NCBI RefSeq assembly: GCF_019966515.1
Contig: NZ_JAIMIB010000005.1
Coordinates: 124,001 to 188,000, forward strand
Reading direction: 5' to 3'
DNA from: Roseovarius aestuarii
GTDB taxonomy: Bacteria; Pseudomonadota; Alphaproteobacteria; Rhodobacterales; Rhodobacteraceae
Length of the DNA: 64,000 bases
In this document: positions 9,244 to 17,694 of the stretch, in pieces
Layout: the number at the start of each line of letters is the position of its first letter
How positions within the stretch are numbered: position 1 is the first letter of the stretch
The notes under the pieces: model-generated
What the model saw: only the letters and a program-made list of their open reading frames with translations
What the model was told of the DNA's origin: nothing
The model's database searches: none
Position numbers and translations under genes: made by a program

Positions 9244-9590
9244 CTTCGCTACCTACTTAGTTAGATAGCTTTCTAATGATCTCATTAAGTTAACATAGGC
9301 TGAATTCCGCCGATCAATACGTATAAAATAGGCTGAAACCAGCACAATATCTTAACTGCGTGCGTTAACTTTCCCCTCAGCAGGCCGCCGCATAATGCCA
9401 TTTTATCTGGCGCGGTGCGCGACCCGCCGATTAATGCCAATTAACGATATCACGCTTCCAAAGTCTTACATTTTCGTCAACCTTCCGTTCAGCTTGGTAA
9501 ACGATACAAGTTGAATTAATTCCCTATAAATAAAGGCTTATCTTGTCGTTAATCGGCCTGGCCCAAGCATCACCTCGATAAGAACAAGAG
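9244..9590. other. AT-rich intergenic region between luxR- and luxI-type genes
   Basis: 347 bases with no gene, clearly richer in A and T than its surroundings. It holds two copies of ATAGGCTGAA (9295-9304 and 9328-9337, 33 bases apart), two GTTAAC palindromes (9289-9294 and 9364-9369) and AACGATACAAG (9500-9510) partly mirrored by CTTGTCGTT (9542-9550). A TATAAA at 9525-9530 could be part of a luxI promoter. I could not pick out a convincing lux box. Both promoters and the sites for quorum control should lie here. Confidence 0.6.
9295..9337. repeat. Direct repeat ATAGGCTGAA, two copies 33 bases apart
   Basis: Exact 10-base copies at 9295-9304 and 9328-9337. The spacing is about three helical turns, so a protein could bind both on one DNA face. 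They are 52-95 bases before the start of the leftward luxR-type gene. A function as operator is inference. Confidence 0.45.
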
Positions 9591-10217
9591 ATGAACATGC
9601 AAACGTTAATCAGTACCCACCGCAATCTACCACAGAGTTTGAATAACAGCGTTTTCGTGGACCGCGGACGCCAGTTTGTCGATCGTATGAAGTGGGATCT
9701 TTGCGTCACACCGCAGGGTTATGAAATTGATGAATATGATGACGATGACAGTACCTATCTGATGGTGCACCGCTTCGGGCGGCACATGGGGTCATGCCGG
9801 GTACGCCCCACCACCAGCAACACTATGATCACCGACCACTTCCTGCAGTATTTTCCCGACGCCTGCGACTTTCTTCGTATGCAAAAACGCCGCATATACG
9901 AGCTGACACGATTTTGCCGGGCTCAGGATATCTCGGTCGAGGAAAGCAAGGTCATGCTGAAACATCTTGCGGTCCTGCTGGATGGCTACCGTGACCGAAA
10001 CAGATTGACGGGCTTTGTCGCGGTGGTCTTCCCAAAGGTTGCACGCTTTCTCGATTCCATCGGTGTACGCTACATCCTGCTGTCAAAATCGACGATGGAC
10101 GGCAACCCGGTCTACATGATCTGCATCACCCATGCGGTGAAGGTCGACGACGCACCGACGCGCACCGCTTCCGTCGCCACCTTGCCGGTTCGCCGGCTTT
10201 GCGAACTCGCCGCCTGA
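9591..10217 (+). CDS. Acyl-homoserine-lactone synthase (LuxI family)
   Basis: 208 residues, the normal LuxI length. The conserved synthase residues can be placed: Phe29, Trp35 in MKWDL, acidic residues in YEIDEYDDDD (about 44-53), Arg70 in GSCRVRPT, and Glu104/Arg107 in YELTRFC. These residues form the active site that joins S-adenosylmethionine with an acyl chain from acyl-ACP to make a homoserine-lactone signal. The acyl chain cannot be predicted. It faces away from a luxR-type gene, so the two form a quorum-sensing pair. An ATG at 9597 is an alternative start. A hairpin follows the stop codon. Confidence 0.95.
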   Translation: MNMQTLISTHRNLPQSLNNSVFVDRGRQFVDRMKWDLCVTPQGYEIDEYDDDDSTYLMVHRFGRHMGSCRVRPTTSNTMITDHFLQYFPDACDFLRMQKRRIYELTRFCRAQDISVEESKVMLKHLAVLLDGYRDRNRLTGFVAVVFPKVARFLDSIGVRYILLSKSTMDGNPVYMICITHAVKVDDAPTRTASVATLPVRRLCELAA

Positions 10218-10222
10218 TACTA

Positions 10223-10269
10223 CCGCGATGGTGGGCAAAACCCGAGCGGGTTTGGTTCAGCCATCGCGG
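10223..10269 (+). terminator. Nested hairpin after the luxI-type gene
   Basis: Outer arms CCGCGATGG (10223-10231) and CCATCGCGG (10261-10269) are perfect complements. They enclose an inner AAACCC-GAGC-GGGTTT hairpin (10238-10253). The structure sits five bases after the luxI-type stop and before the convergent gene at 10353. Either hairpin could end transcription, though no long T-run follows the outer one. Confidence 0.6.
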
Positions 10270-10352
10270 CGCGCCAAAACCTTGCGACATAAGCGCGGAT
10301 TTATGTGTCGAGACGATGTTGCCAGCGTAAGCAGCTCGGCAGCGCGCTGTTC

Positions 10353-11075
10353 TTACGCCGATACACCTCGTCTTGCATCCATGACCTCGGACAGGTTTGA
10401 AGGGGCCACGGCGAACGAAACCTTGGCCGCAAGATCGCTGGCGATCATCGCCTCAAGAGCCAGCTTGAATCGAGAGGACCTGGTACTACGTCGGCGTAGA
10501 TCATCATAACCCCATTGCAGCACTTCCGACCCCGCCGCCAGCACCGTGATCGCAGCGCTTTGCCGCCCCGTTAAAAACGCCACCTCGCCCACGAACGTCC
10601 CTCGGGGTAGCGAAAACTGCGCGCCCAGTTTCTCAACCTGGGCCGAGCCGTTAATGATATACAAAAGGTGTTGCGTGGCCTCCCCTTCGGTCGCCAGATG
10701 GAAATCCTCCACCGTTGTGAACCGCTCCGCCCGCTTCACCAGCGATCGGAAATCACCGGGTGTCAGATTCGAAAACAGCGGATAGATATCGCGGTGCTTT
10801 GACGGGACCACCAGATGCGACCGCTGCGCCAGAAGGCTCAGCAATCCGATCAGATTGGCCGCGCCCATCACCAGCGATGTATAGATCGCCTCCCACAAAG
10901 GTACCGCCGCAACGATCACGTAATACCAGATGTAAAACACTGTCCCGATCAGCAGCAAAAGCCGCAATATCACCTGATTGATCGTCAGATACCCCAGCAC
11001 AAAGGTGCCGCCCGCGATCAATATCAACACCTCCGGTGTCAAAAGCCCGTCCATCCCCGTCCCCCGGTTCGTCAT
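10353..11075 (-). CDS. Membrane-anchored cyclic-nucleotide-binding protein, Popeye (POPDC)-like
   Basis: 240 residues. Three hydrophobic segments fill about residues 14-85, followed by a soluble domain from about 95 with the beta-roll pattern of a cyclic-nucleotide-binding domain. The phosphate-cassette region reads FVGEVAFLTGRQSAAITV near residue 165. It keeps the Gly-Glu pair, but the position that in CAP or PKA holds the arginine is altered. Three membrane helices followed by a cNMP domain is the layout of Popeye-domain proteins, known mainly from animals with bacterial relatives. I infer a membrane sensor or adaptor. The start could also be the ATG seven codons in, at 11054. It is convergent with the luxI-type gene and divergent from prfC. 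Confidence 0.75.
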   Translation of the reverse strand: MTNRGTGMDGLLTPEVLILIAGGTFVLGYLTINQVILRLLLLIGTVFYIWYYVIVAAVPLWEAIYTSLVMGAANLIGLLSLLAQRSHLVVPSKHRDIYPLFSNLTPGDFRSLVKRAERFTTVEDFHLATEGEATQHLLYIINGSAQVEKLGAQFSLPRGTFVGEVAFLTGRQSAAITVLAAGSEVLQWGYDDLRRRSTRSSRFKLALEAMIASDLAAKVSFAVAPSNLSEVMDARRGVSA

Positions 11076-11207
11076 TTCCCCAGCGTCAACTAAATCCGCA
11101 ATCTGCCGCAGAAATCAAAAGAATTCTTACACCGTTCATTACCACATCCCTGCCCGATCTGGTCACGCCATATTGCGCGCCCGGTCGCTGCCCTCTATAC
11201 GGCGCTC

Positions 11208-12815
11208 ATGCCTGATGACCTGACAAACCGCCCCGCTCTGCCGCCCGAAATAGCGCGTCGTCGCACTTTTGCGATCATCTCGCATCCGGATGCGGGCAAG
11301 ACCACGCTGACCGAGAAATTTCTGCTTTTCGGCGGCGCGATTCAAATGGCCGGACAGGTCCGTGCCAAGGGCGAGGCCCGGCGTACCCGTTCGGACTTCA
11401 TGCAGATGGAGAAAGACCGCGGCATTTCCGTCTCAGCCTCGGCAATGTCGTTTGATTTCAAAACTTTCCGGTTCAATCTTGTCGACACACCCGGCCACTC
11501 TGATTTCTCTGAAGACACCTATCGCACGCTTACCGCCGTCGACGCCGCGGTGATGGTGATCGACGGCGCGAAAGGCGTCGAAAGCCAGACCCAGAAGCTG
11601 TTTGAAGTTTGCCGATTGCGCGACCTGCCGATCCTGACCTTCTGCAACAAGATGGACCGCGAAAGCCGCGACACCTTCGACATAATCGACGAGATCCAGG
11701 AAAACCTGGCCATCGACGTGACCCCGGCAAGCTGGCCCATCGGCGTCGGTGCCGATTTCATGGGCTGCTACGACATGCTGAACGACCGGCTGGAACTGAT
11801 GGATCGCGCCGACCGCAACCGCGTGGCCGAAAGCATTGAAATCAACGGGCTGGAAGATCCAGCGCTGGCCGATCACGTCCCCGCCACCCTGCTTGAGAAG
11901 CTGCGCGAAGAGGTCGAGATGGCGCGTGAATTGCTGCCAGAACTGAACCCGCAATCGGTGCTCGAAGGGCATATGACACCAATCTGGTTTGGCTCGGCTA
12001 TCAACTCTTTCGGCGTCAAGGAACTGATGGACGGCATCGGCACCTATGGCCCCGAACCACAGCCGCAACGGGCCGAGCCGCGGCAGATTTCCCCTGACGA
12101 AACAAAGGTTTCCGGCTTCGTCTTCAAGGTGCAGGCCAATATGGACCCCAAGCACCGCGACCGCGTGGCGTTTCTGCGCATGGCCTCGGGGCATTTCAAA
12201 CGCGGCATGAAGCTCACCCATGTACGCTCGAAAAAGCCGATGGCGATCAGCAATCCTGTGCTGTTTCTGGCTTCGGATCGCGAACTGGCCGACGAGGCCT
12301 GGGCCGGCGACATCATTGGCATCCCCAATCATGGCCAACTGCGCATCGGCGATACGTTGACCGAAGGCGAGGCGCTACGCGTTTCGGGCATCCCGTCCTT
12401 TGCGCCCGAACTTCTGCAACAGGCCCGCGCGGGCGATCCGATGAAGGCCAAGCACCTGGAAAAGGCACTGATGCAGTTTGCCGAGGAAGGCGCGGCTAAG
12501 GTCTTCAAACCCGCCTTCGGCTCGGGCTTCATCGTGGGCGTCGTGGGGGCGCTGCAATTCGAGGTTCTGGGCAGCCGGATCGAACTGGAATACGGGCTTC
12601 CCGTACGCTTCGAGGCGTCACAATTTACCTCAGCTCGCTGGGTGAGCGGAGAGCGGCAAGCCATTGATAAATTTACAGAGTCCAATAAACAACACATCGC
12701 CCATGACCATGACGGCGACGTGGTTTACCTGACCCGCCTGCAATGGGATATCGACCGGGTAGAGCGCGATTATCCAGACGTCAAATTGACAGCCACGAAG
12801 GAAATGATGGTCTGA
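11208..12815 (+). CDS. prfC: Peptide chain release factor 3 (GTPase)
   Basis: 535 residues, typical for RF3. The GTPase domain has the P-loop SHPDAGKTT near residue 27, RGISVSASAM as switch I, DTPGHSDF as the DTPG motif and CNKMDRE as the NKMD motif. The translation-factor domain II and RF3-type C-terminal domains follow. RF3 removes RF1 or RF2 from the ribosome after peptide release. It stands alone here, divergent from the Popeye-like gene, with no obvious partner. Confidence 0.97.
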   Translation: MPDDLTNRPALPPEIARRRTFAIISHPDAGKTTLTEKFLLFGGAIQMAGQVRAKGEARRTRSDFMQMEKDRGISVSASAMSFDFKTFRFNLVDTPGHSDFSEDTYRTLTAVDAAVMVIDGAKGVESQTQKLFEVCRLRDLPILTFCNKMDRESRDTFDIIDEIQENLAIDVTPASWPIGVGADFMGCYDMLNDRLELMDRADRNRVAESIEINGLEDPALADHVPATLLEKLREEVEMARELLPELNPQSVLEGHMTPIWFGSAINSFGVKELMDGIGTYGPEPQPQRAEPRQISPDETKVSGFVFKVQANMDPKHRDRVAFLRMASGHFKRGMKLTHVRSKKPMAISNPVLFLASDRELADEAWAGDIIGIPNHGQLRIGDTLTEGEALRVSGIPSFAPELLQQARAGDPMKAKHLEKALMQFAEEGAAKVFKPAFGSGFIVGVVGALQFEVLGSRIELEYGLPVRFEASQFTSARWVSGERQAIDKFTESNKQHIAHDHDGDVVYLTRLQWDIDRVERDYPDVKLTATKEMMV

Positions 12816-12940
12816 GACGCCAGCGACACTTCCCGGATATCCGATCTGCGGGCAAAGTCGAGTTTTGATATCATATCTAATAGTTGTTCGGTTAGGCTCT
12901 TGGTGTGAGCGCCAACTTTAGACACATGGGTAATATCGCG

Positions 12941-13393
12941 ATGACGTATTCCGGGGGCTGCCAATGCGGTGCTGTTCGATACAAAATAGAGAGTAAACCG
13001 GTTGTTGCATATTGTTGTCACTGCACGGACTGCCAGCAACAGTCCAGCAGTGCTTTTGGTATGTCTGTTTGGTTTCCAGTGGATGCATTTGAGCTAACGT
13101 CCGGAACTCTTTCGACTTGGAAAACAAGCGGCGACAGTGGGAATGAAAAGGTCTGCACCCTCTGCCCTGACTGTGGCACACGCATATATCATGCCTTTCC
13201 TGGGGAGTCTGATACGCTCAGCGTGAAGGGTGGCTCACTGGATGATATAAGTAAGATACCTCCAATCGCACATATCTGGACCAGAAGTGCTCAGCCTTGG
13301 CTCTTGCGGTATATCGTTGATGAAATTTGTCATGAGACCGAGCCAGATAACTTCGACCACCTCATCGATCACTTCCAAAGAAATTCGGACTAG
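12941..13393 (+). CDS. GFA/CENP-V-family zinc protein
   Basis: 150 residues from the ATG at 12941. GTG 12905 and ATG 12926 are in-frame alternatives; none has a clear ribosome site. The zinc-binding cysteines of the GFA family are in order: GCQCGAVRY near the N-terminus, CCHCTDCQ near residue 25, and CPDCGTRIYH near residue 70. The family is named for a reported glutathione-dependent formaldehyde-activating enzyme, but most members have no proven activity. Base composition is visibly more AT-rich than in prfC and the following genes, so it may have been acquired. Confidence 0.87.
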   Translation: MTYSGGCQCGAVRYKIESKPVVAYCCHCTDCQQQSSSAFGMSVWFPVDAFELTSGTLSTWKTSGDSGNEKVCTLCPDCGTRIYHAFPGESDTLSVKGGSLDDISKIPPIAHIWTRSAQPWLLRYIVDEICHETEPDNFDHLIDHFQRNSD

Positions 13394-13422
13394 TCACCTC
13401 CGTCTGGGCAAAAAGACACCAT

Positions 13423-13449
13423 GCGGCCAGTCAGCACCAGGCTGGCTGC
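13423..13449 (+). terminator. Imperfect hairpin after the GFA-family gene
   Basis: GCGGCCAGTC (13423-13432) can pair with GGCTGGCTGC (13440-13449) over ten positions, two of them G-U pairs, with a 7-base loop. It is 30 bases after the stop codon. Only TTAA follows, so it is a weak candidate. Confidence 0.35.
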
Positions 13450-13541
13450 TTAACTGAAACATATCCGCGTTGCGTGTTTGCAAATTGATACACTGGACCG
13501 GATGACGGCGCGCCGCATGGCAATCGCGGTGTCGGCCAATC

Positions 13542-14549
13542 CTAGCGCCCATAGCTTGTCCGACGTCGCTCGCTTCTGGGTTGCGGTCGTGTGGGGATTT
13601 CCTTGAGAAGCCCACCGACCCCCATCCGGGCAATATCGGCGCTGGTCACTTCGACGCCGCAAACCACGCGCGACAATATCCAATCAGCGCCGTGCAACAC
13701 CGGCGACCGAGCGCTGCCGGGCAGCCCGATTACCGGCCGCGCATCCAGCGCCCCGAGAAACAGCAGGTTGCCCGGGTCCACAGGCATTCCGAACCGCTCC
13801 AGCGCACCGCCTGCTAGCCTTAATGCGCCAGGGGCGGTATCTTCTTCGTCCGAGGTGGCCGATCCGGTCAGAACTAGAATAATTTCACCCTTGGCTTCGC
13901 GCAGCGCGCCAGCAATCGCTTGTTCGCTATGGGGACAGTTCACTGTCTCGATCAACTCTACTTCCAATTTTTTCAAACGATTAGAGATCGCTTCCAAACT
14001 TTTTCGCCCAACCCCGCCCGAAATATCACTGACTACCAGGCTTGCCGTTTTGCAGACCGGTCGCGACAGCGAGATGGCGCTGCGCAAAGCTTTAATCGCC
14101 CGTGCCACGGCCGTATTTGCCACGCCGTAAGGAATAATCTTGATCGTCGCCAGCATGCCGCCCTTGCGGAGCTGAGAGAACGGCGCAACCGTCGCGACAG
14201 TGATCGCCGGGTCAATGGCATTGGCGGCGTGAATCGCGCCCTCGTCGATCCGAACCACGCCGGGGTGCTCGGCGATCAAATTAACCCGCCCGGTAAACGC
14301 GGCACTCAGACGAGTTGCTTCACATCCGTCGGCCAGCGCGGTTGCCAGAGCCGTAGCTGCTTCATCCTCATGCAAATCACCGGTATCAAGCCGAGCGACC
14401 ACAATGTCTTGATATCCGGCATCGGTCAGTGCCCCGAGGTGGGAGCGCTCCAGCCTCAAACCCTTGCGCAACCGCCCCTCGAGTAACCGCACCGAATGCG
14501 CCAGAATGGCGCCTTCCGCTGCGGCCACAGGCACGGGTCCAAATTTCAT
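13542..14549 (-). CDS. Molybdopterin-binding (MoeA/MogA-like) protein of an XdhC-linked module
   Basis: 335 residues. The C-terminal half (about 165-300) fits a MoCF-type molybdopterin-binding fold, with TASLVVSDISGGVG at the start, LVLTGSATSDEEDTAPGAL in the middle (compare the GGTSxGxxD motif) and PVIGLPGSARSP near the end (compare GLPG in MoeA). The N-terminal half lacks the usual MoeA gephyrin-N signature. Such proteins are thought to help prepare or insert molybdenum cofactor into hydroxylases such as xanthine or CO dehydrogenase. Its start overlaps the stop of the xdhC gene by four bases (ATGA), which indicates co-translation. Confidence 0.82.
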   Translation of the reverse strand: MKFGPVPVAAAEGAILAHSVRLLEGRLRKGLRLERSHLGALTDAGYQDIVVARLDTGDLHEDEAATALATALADGCEATRLSAAFTGRVNLIAEHPGVVRIDEGAIHAANAIDPAITVATVAPFSQLRKGGMLATIKIIPYGVANTAVARAIKALRSAISLSRPVCKTASLVVSDISGGVGRKSLEAISNRLKKLEVELIETVNCPHSEQAIAGALREAKGEIILVLTGSATSDEEDTAPGALRLAGGALERFGMPVDPGNLLFLGALDARPVIGLPGSARSPVLHGADWILSRVVCGVEVTSADIARMGVGGLLKEIPTRPQPRSERRRTSYGR

Positions 14550-15508
14550 GCGCCCTGCCTCAGCACCTGGATCATTTCGGCAAGAATAGCGACCGCAATC
14601 TCGGAGGGGCCTGCCGCCCCGATATCCAGCCCGACAGGTCCCGAGATGCGCGCCAACTGTGTCGTCGTGAAGCCTTTCGCACTCAGCCGCTCCCTGCGTT
14701 TGGCATGGGTCCGGGTCGAGCCGAGGGCGCCGATATAAAACACGTTGGACGCCAGTGCCTGTTCCAGTGCCGGATCGTCTAACTTGGGATCATGGGTCAG
14801 CAGAACCAGCGCTGTCCGGCTGTCCAGCCCAAAGTCGCGCACCCCTTCATCGGGCCAGTCGTGTACCAGTTTTTCACCGGGAAATCGCGCTTCTGATGCA
14901 AAGCTCTCACGCGGGTCAATCAGTACCGGATCAAAACCCGCAATCCGCGCCATCGGCACCAGCGCCTGTGCGATATGCACGGCACCGACAACGATCAACC
15001 TCAGCGGCGGATTATGGATTGCAATGAATGTCTCGCCATCTTCTTCAAAACCTGACCGGTCCATGCGAAACCGAGTCTCATGCCCATCTCGGACCAGCGC
15101 CCGTCCGGCCGGGCCAGTGACATAGGCCACCGGTTTCCGCGCAGCGCGTGCTGACACCAGTTCTTCAAGCAAATGCAACGGCATGACAAAGCCCACAGGC
15201 TCCACCAAAACCCGGATAGTCCCGCCACAGGCCAGTCCTACAGCAAAGGCATCGCCGTCGCTTACCCCATATTCCAATATCACCGGTTTGCCCGTCTCGA
15301 CTGCATCCAGTGCCTCGGCGACCACCGCGCCCTCTACGCACCCCCCCGATACCGACCCGGCAATCTGACCCTCGCCGGATATTGCCAGTTGGCTGCCCAC
15401 CCGGCGCGGCGCGCTGCCCCAGGTCTCGACCACCGTGGCCAGGGCCGCCCCTTTGCCCTCACGATACCAGGCCAGCGCGATTTCAGGGATATCGTCAAAA
15501 CGATCCAT
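14546..15508 (-). CDS. XdhC/CoxF-like molybdenum-cofactor maturation protein
   Basis: 320 residues from the ATG at 15508. The longer frame to 15589 adds sequence unlike the family. The N-terminus (WYREGKGAALATVVETWGSAPRRVGSQ) followed by GSVSGGCVEGAV is the XdhC signature. The C-terminal half has a Rossmann-type segment, LIVVGAVHIAQALVPMA, and a late GALGSTRTHAKR motif. XdhC proteins bind and sulfurate molybdenum cofactor before it enters a hydroxylase; CoxF and CoxI in CO dehydrogenase clusters are homologues. It lies 203 bases after coxE on the same strand and overlaps the next gene by ATGA. Confidence 0.9.
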   Translation of the reverse strand: MDRFDDIPEIALAWYREGKGAALATVVETWGSAPRRVGSQLAISGEGQIAGSVSGGCVEGAVVAEALDAVETGKPVILEYGVSDGDAFAVGLACGGTIRVLVEPVGFVMPLHLLEELVSARAARKPVAYVTGPAGRALVRDGHETRFRMDRSGFEEDGETFIAIHNPPLRLIVVGAVHIAQALVPMARIAGFDPVLIDPRESFASEARFPGEKLVHDWPDEGVRDFGLDSRTALVLLTHDPKLDDPALEQALASNVFYIGALGSTRTHAKRRERLSAKGFTTTQLARISGPVGLDIGAAGPSEIAVAILAEMIQVLRQGA

Positions 15509-15711
15509 GTCAGGTATTCCTGCTTGCGTTACCGCGCTTGCCGGACGCAGGCGCGCCGAAAGAATGGCGGTCGCGAGCCGGAATATCAATCACTTACACG
15601 CAGAAACATCCCCTGCACTGGTCAACGTTTGGCGTTGCCTCTCGGAGTGCTAAGAAAAGTGCGCGGTAGCGCGCCTTTGGATCACCCTGGCCGCAGGAAT
15701 GGCGCCTGGTG

Positions 15712-16965
15712 TTACATTTGCGCCAGAAGCCGTTGTTTTTCCCCGACATCCGTCGCACTAGAAATAACCATGGCCAGATCTTCCAGCGTGGCAATCGAAT
15801 GTCCGGCGCGGAACGCATCGACATGCGGCAGCATCGCCGCGATGCCTTGCGCCTTGGGTACGAACCCGTCCCACCGCAGCAACGGGTTAAGCCAGATCAG
15901 ACGCCGGGATGACAGGTGCAGGCGCTCGACTTCGCGGCTCAACCCATCGATATCACCACGGTCCAGCCCATCGGTGATCAGCAGCACCACAGCCCCCTGC
16001 CCCATGACCCGGCGCGACCAGTCGCGATTGAAGCTGTGCAGGCATTCTCCGATCCGCGTACCGCCCTCCCAATCCTGCGCATGTGCGCCCGCATCAGCCA
16101 GCGCATCGTCCACGTCACGGGTGGCAAGATGGCGGGTGATATTGGTCAGCCGGGTGCCGAAGGTAAAGGCATGCACCCGCGCCCAGCCCTGGCCTTTCGC
16201 GTTGGCTACCGCATGCAGAAAATGCAACACCATGCGGCTGTATTGGTTCATCGAACCAGAAATGTCGCATAGGACCACCAGATTAGGCCAGCGCGGTCGA
16301 GGCTTTTTCAACGCTATACCGGATATCTCGCCACCACGTCGCATCGCCCGTCGGATCGTGCGGCGCGCGTCGATGCCTCCACCCGCATGGCTGGGCTGGC
16401 CGCGGCGCGACGCCAGAGGTTTGACGGGCAATCTCAGCCGCGCCAGCATGCGTTTGGCCTCGGCAATTTCTTCCGCGCTCATCTGCTCGAAATCCAGTGT
16501 CCTCAGACGTTCTTCGCCGGACATGGTAGCGCTGGCATCCACCTCGATCAGCACCTCATCATCGGGCCTGTCATTGATCTCGGGCAGATCAATCTGGGCT
16601 CCATCCAGCAGCGCCTCTGCGGCGCGTCTTTCGGCGGATTGCGCGGCGCGATCCTCCTGCGCGCCGCGAAGCGCTGGCAGCATCATCGACATCATGTGTT
16701 CCATGTAACGCGGATCGCGCCAGTACAGCCGAAAGACCTGTGAAAAAACAGCGCGATGCTCGGGCCGGTTCACGAAACACGCGTGCAACGTCCAGAAGAA
16801 ATCCTGCTTGTCAGCAAACCCGACCGCTTCAACCGCCCGGATCGCCTTGATCACCCGGCCCGGCCCGATCGGCAGGTCCGCACGCCTCAGCGCGCGTGCG
16901 AAATGCGTGATGTTATGGGTCAGCTTCGGATTTTCCGGCAAATCCAGATCAGTAAGAATATCCAT
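15712..16965 (-). CDS. coxE: CoxE-like VWA-domain protein
   Basis: 417 residues from the ATG at 16965. A GTG two codons upstream (16971), better spaced from GGTGG, is an alternative. The C-terminal part holds a von Willebrand A fold with the metal-site motif VLCDISGSM, later the TDGLDRGD loop, and the family tail RLIWLNPLLRWDG. In Oligotropha, CoxE works with the AAA+ protein CoxD to build the copper-sulfur-molybdenum site of CO dehydrogenase. Here it sits in the same order after a CoxD-like ATPase, with one extra membrane protein between them. No coxM, coxS or coxL gene is visible in the window. Confidence 0.9.
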   Translation of the reverse strand: MDILTDLDLPENPKLTHNITHFARALRRADLPIGPGRVIKAIRAVEAVGFADKQDFFWTLHACFVNRPEHRAVFSQVFRLYWRDPRYMEHMMSMMLPALRGAQEDRAAQSAERRAAEALLDGAQIDLPEINDRPDDEVLIEVDASATMSGEERLRTLDFEQMSAEEIAEAKRMLARLRLPVKPLASRRGQPSHAGGGIDARRTIRRAMRRGGEISGIALKKPRPRWPNLVVLCDISGSMNQYSRMVLHFLHAVANAKGQGWARVHAFTFGTRLTNITRHLATRDVDDALADAGAHAQDWEGGTRIGECLHSFNRDWSRRVMGQGAVVLLITDGLDRGDIDGLSREVERLHLSSRRLIWLNPLLRWDGFVPKAQGIAAMLPHVDAFRAGHSIATLEDLAMVISSATDVGEKQRLLAQM

Positions 16966-16970
16966 CGGCA

Positions 16971-17636
16971 CTAGTCGCCACCAACCGCTTTGGCGCTCAA
17001 CTCATAGACCGATTCCCCGCCCAGGTTGTAGACCTTGACATAGATCCGGTCTTTATCTCCGACCAAGACTTGGCGATAGGTTGCGCCAACACTGGAAACG
17101 AATGAGGTGATATTTTGTTCGCGCCCGTCAAACAGCCGTGCGAATACCGAGATACGTCCCATCTTCTTAAGCCGGAACTCGACTTTGTTACTTGGGGAAA
17201 GCGATATCGGAACAACATACCAATCGCTTGTGCCGTCTGTCACTGTGCCGGTAACGACCGTACCAAAGCTTAGTTCATTTGCTTTTGCCAAACTATCATT
17301 TGGCTCGACCTCGGTGGTTCGGGCTTCTGCCGGAAGAGCCGTACCTGATACACCTGTTTCAGGGTCGGCAGATTGCGCTGTTTCCGCTGCCCCGTTTTCA
17401 CCGCCCTCCGTCGCCGTTCGTTCCGGCACAAAAAGCGGCAAGGAAAGAAACACGGCACCGATCAGGAATACCAGCAGACCGGCCGACGAGCTTTCGAACT
17501 TCAGCCCAAACAGTTCGATTTTCGCCGTACCGGCCGTTTTCGGTTTCAACAGAAGAAACAGCCCTACCGCAGCAAACACCGCACCGGCAATCATCAATGT
17601 CGTCAATCGTATTCCGTCTAGGGCTTCAAAATTCAT
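16971..17636 (-). CDS. Membrane protein with PPC-like domain, inserted between coxD- and coxE-like genes
   Basis: 221 residues from the ATG at 17636. The two hydrophobic segments at about 12-30 and 52-71 are separated by a short polar loop. A low-complexity acidic linker follows. Residues about 109-218 begin with EVEPNDSLAKANEL, then GTVTDGTSDWYVV and a closing YVKVYNLGGESVYELSA. These are the hallmarks of bacterial pre-peptidase C-terminal (PPC) beta-sandwich domains, which are usually secreted. Here the domain is anchored by the membrane segments, most likely facing the periplasm (inference). The gene ends five bases before the coxE start and follows coxD after 58 bases, so it belongs to the operon. 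I do not know a functional precedent for it. Confidence 0.78.
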   Translation of the reverse strand: MNFEALDGIRLTTLMIAGAVFAAVGLFLLLKPKTAGTAKIELFGLKFESSSAGLLVFLIGAVFLSLPLFVPERTATEGGENGAAETAQSADPETGVSGTALPAEARTTEVEPNDSLAKANELSFGTVVTGTVTDGTSDWYVVPISLSPSNKVEFRLKKMGRISVFARLFDGREQNITSFVSSVGATYRQVLVGDKDRIYVKVYNLGGESVYELSAKAVGGD

Positions 17637-17694
17637 GCGCGCCCTCCGAGTGCTGTATAAGTAGTCTATCGCAACTTGAGCGGGCAAACCAGCT

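Noticed and set aside
9244..9590. Canonical lux box before luxI
   Set aside because: I could not find a 20-base dyad matching the usual consensus; only direct repeats and short palindromes are present.
10228..10509. 93-codon plus-strand frame after luxI
   Set aside because: Overlaps the nested hairpin and the end of the Popeye-like gene; no ribosome site and Arg/Ser-rich sequence.
11433..12338. 301-codon frame on the minus strand
   Set aside because: Mirror of prfC, which is unambiguous; the His/Gly/Asp-rich translation is typical of a shadow frame in GC-rich DNA.
15173..16708. 511-codon open frame on the plus strand
   Set aside because: It lies antisense to xdhC and coxE, whose family motifs are clear. 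Its translation is low-complexity, rich in Arg, Ser and Pro, with no family features.
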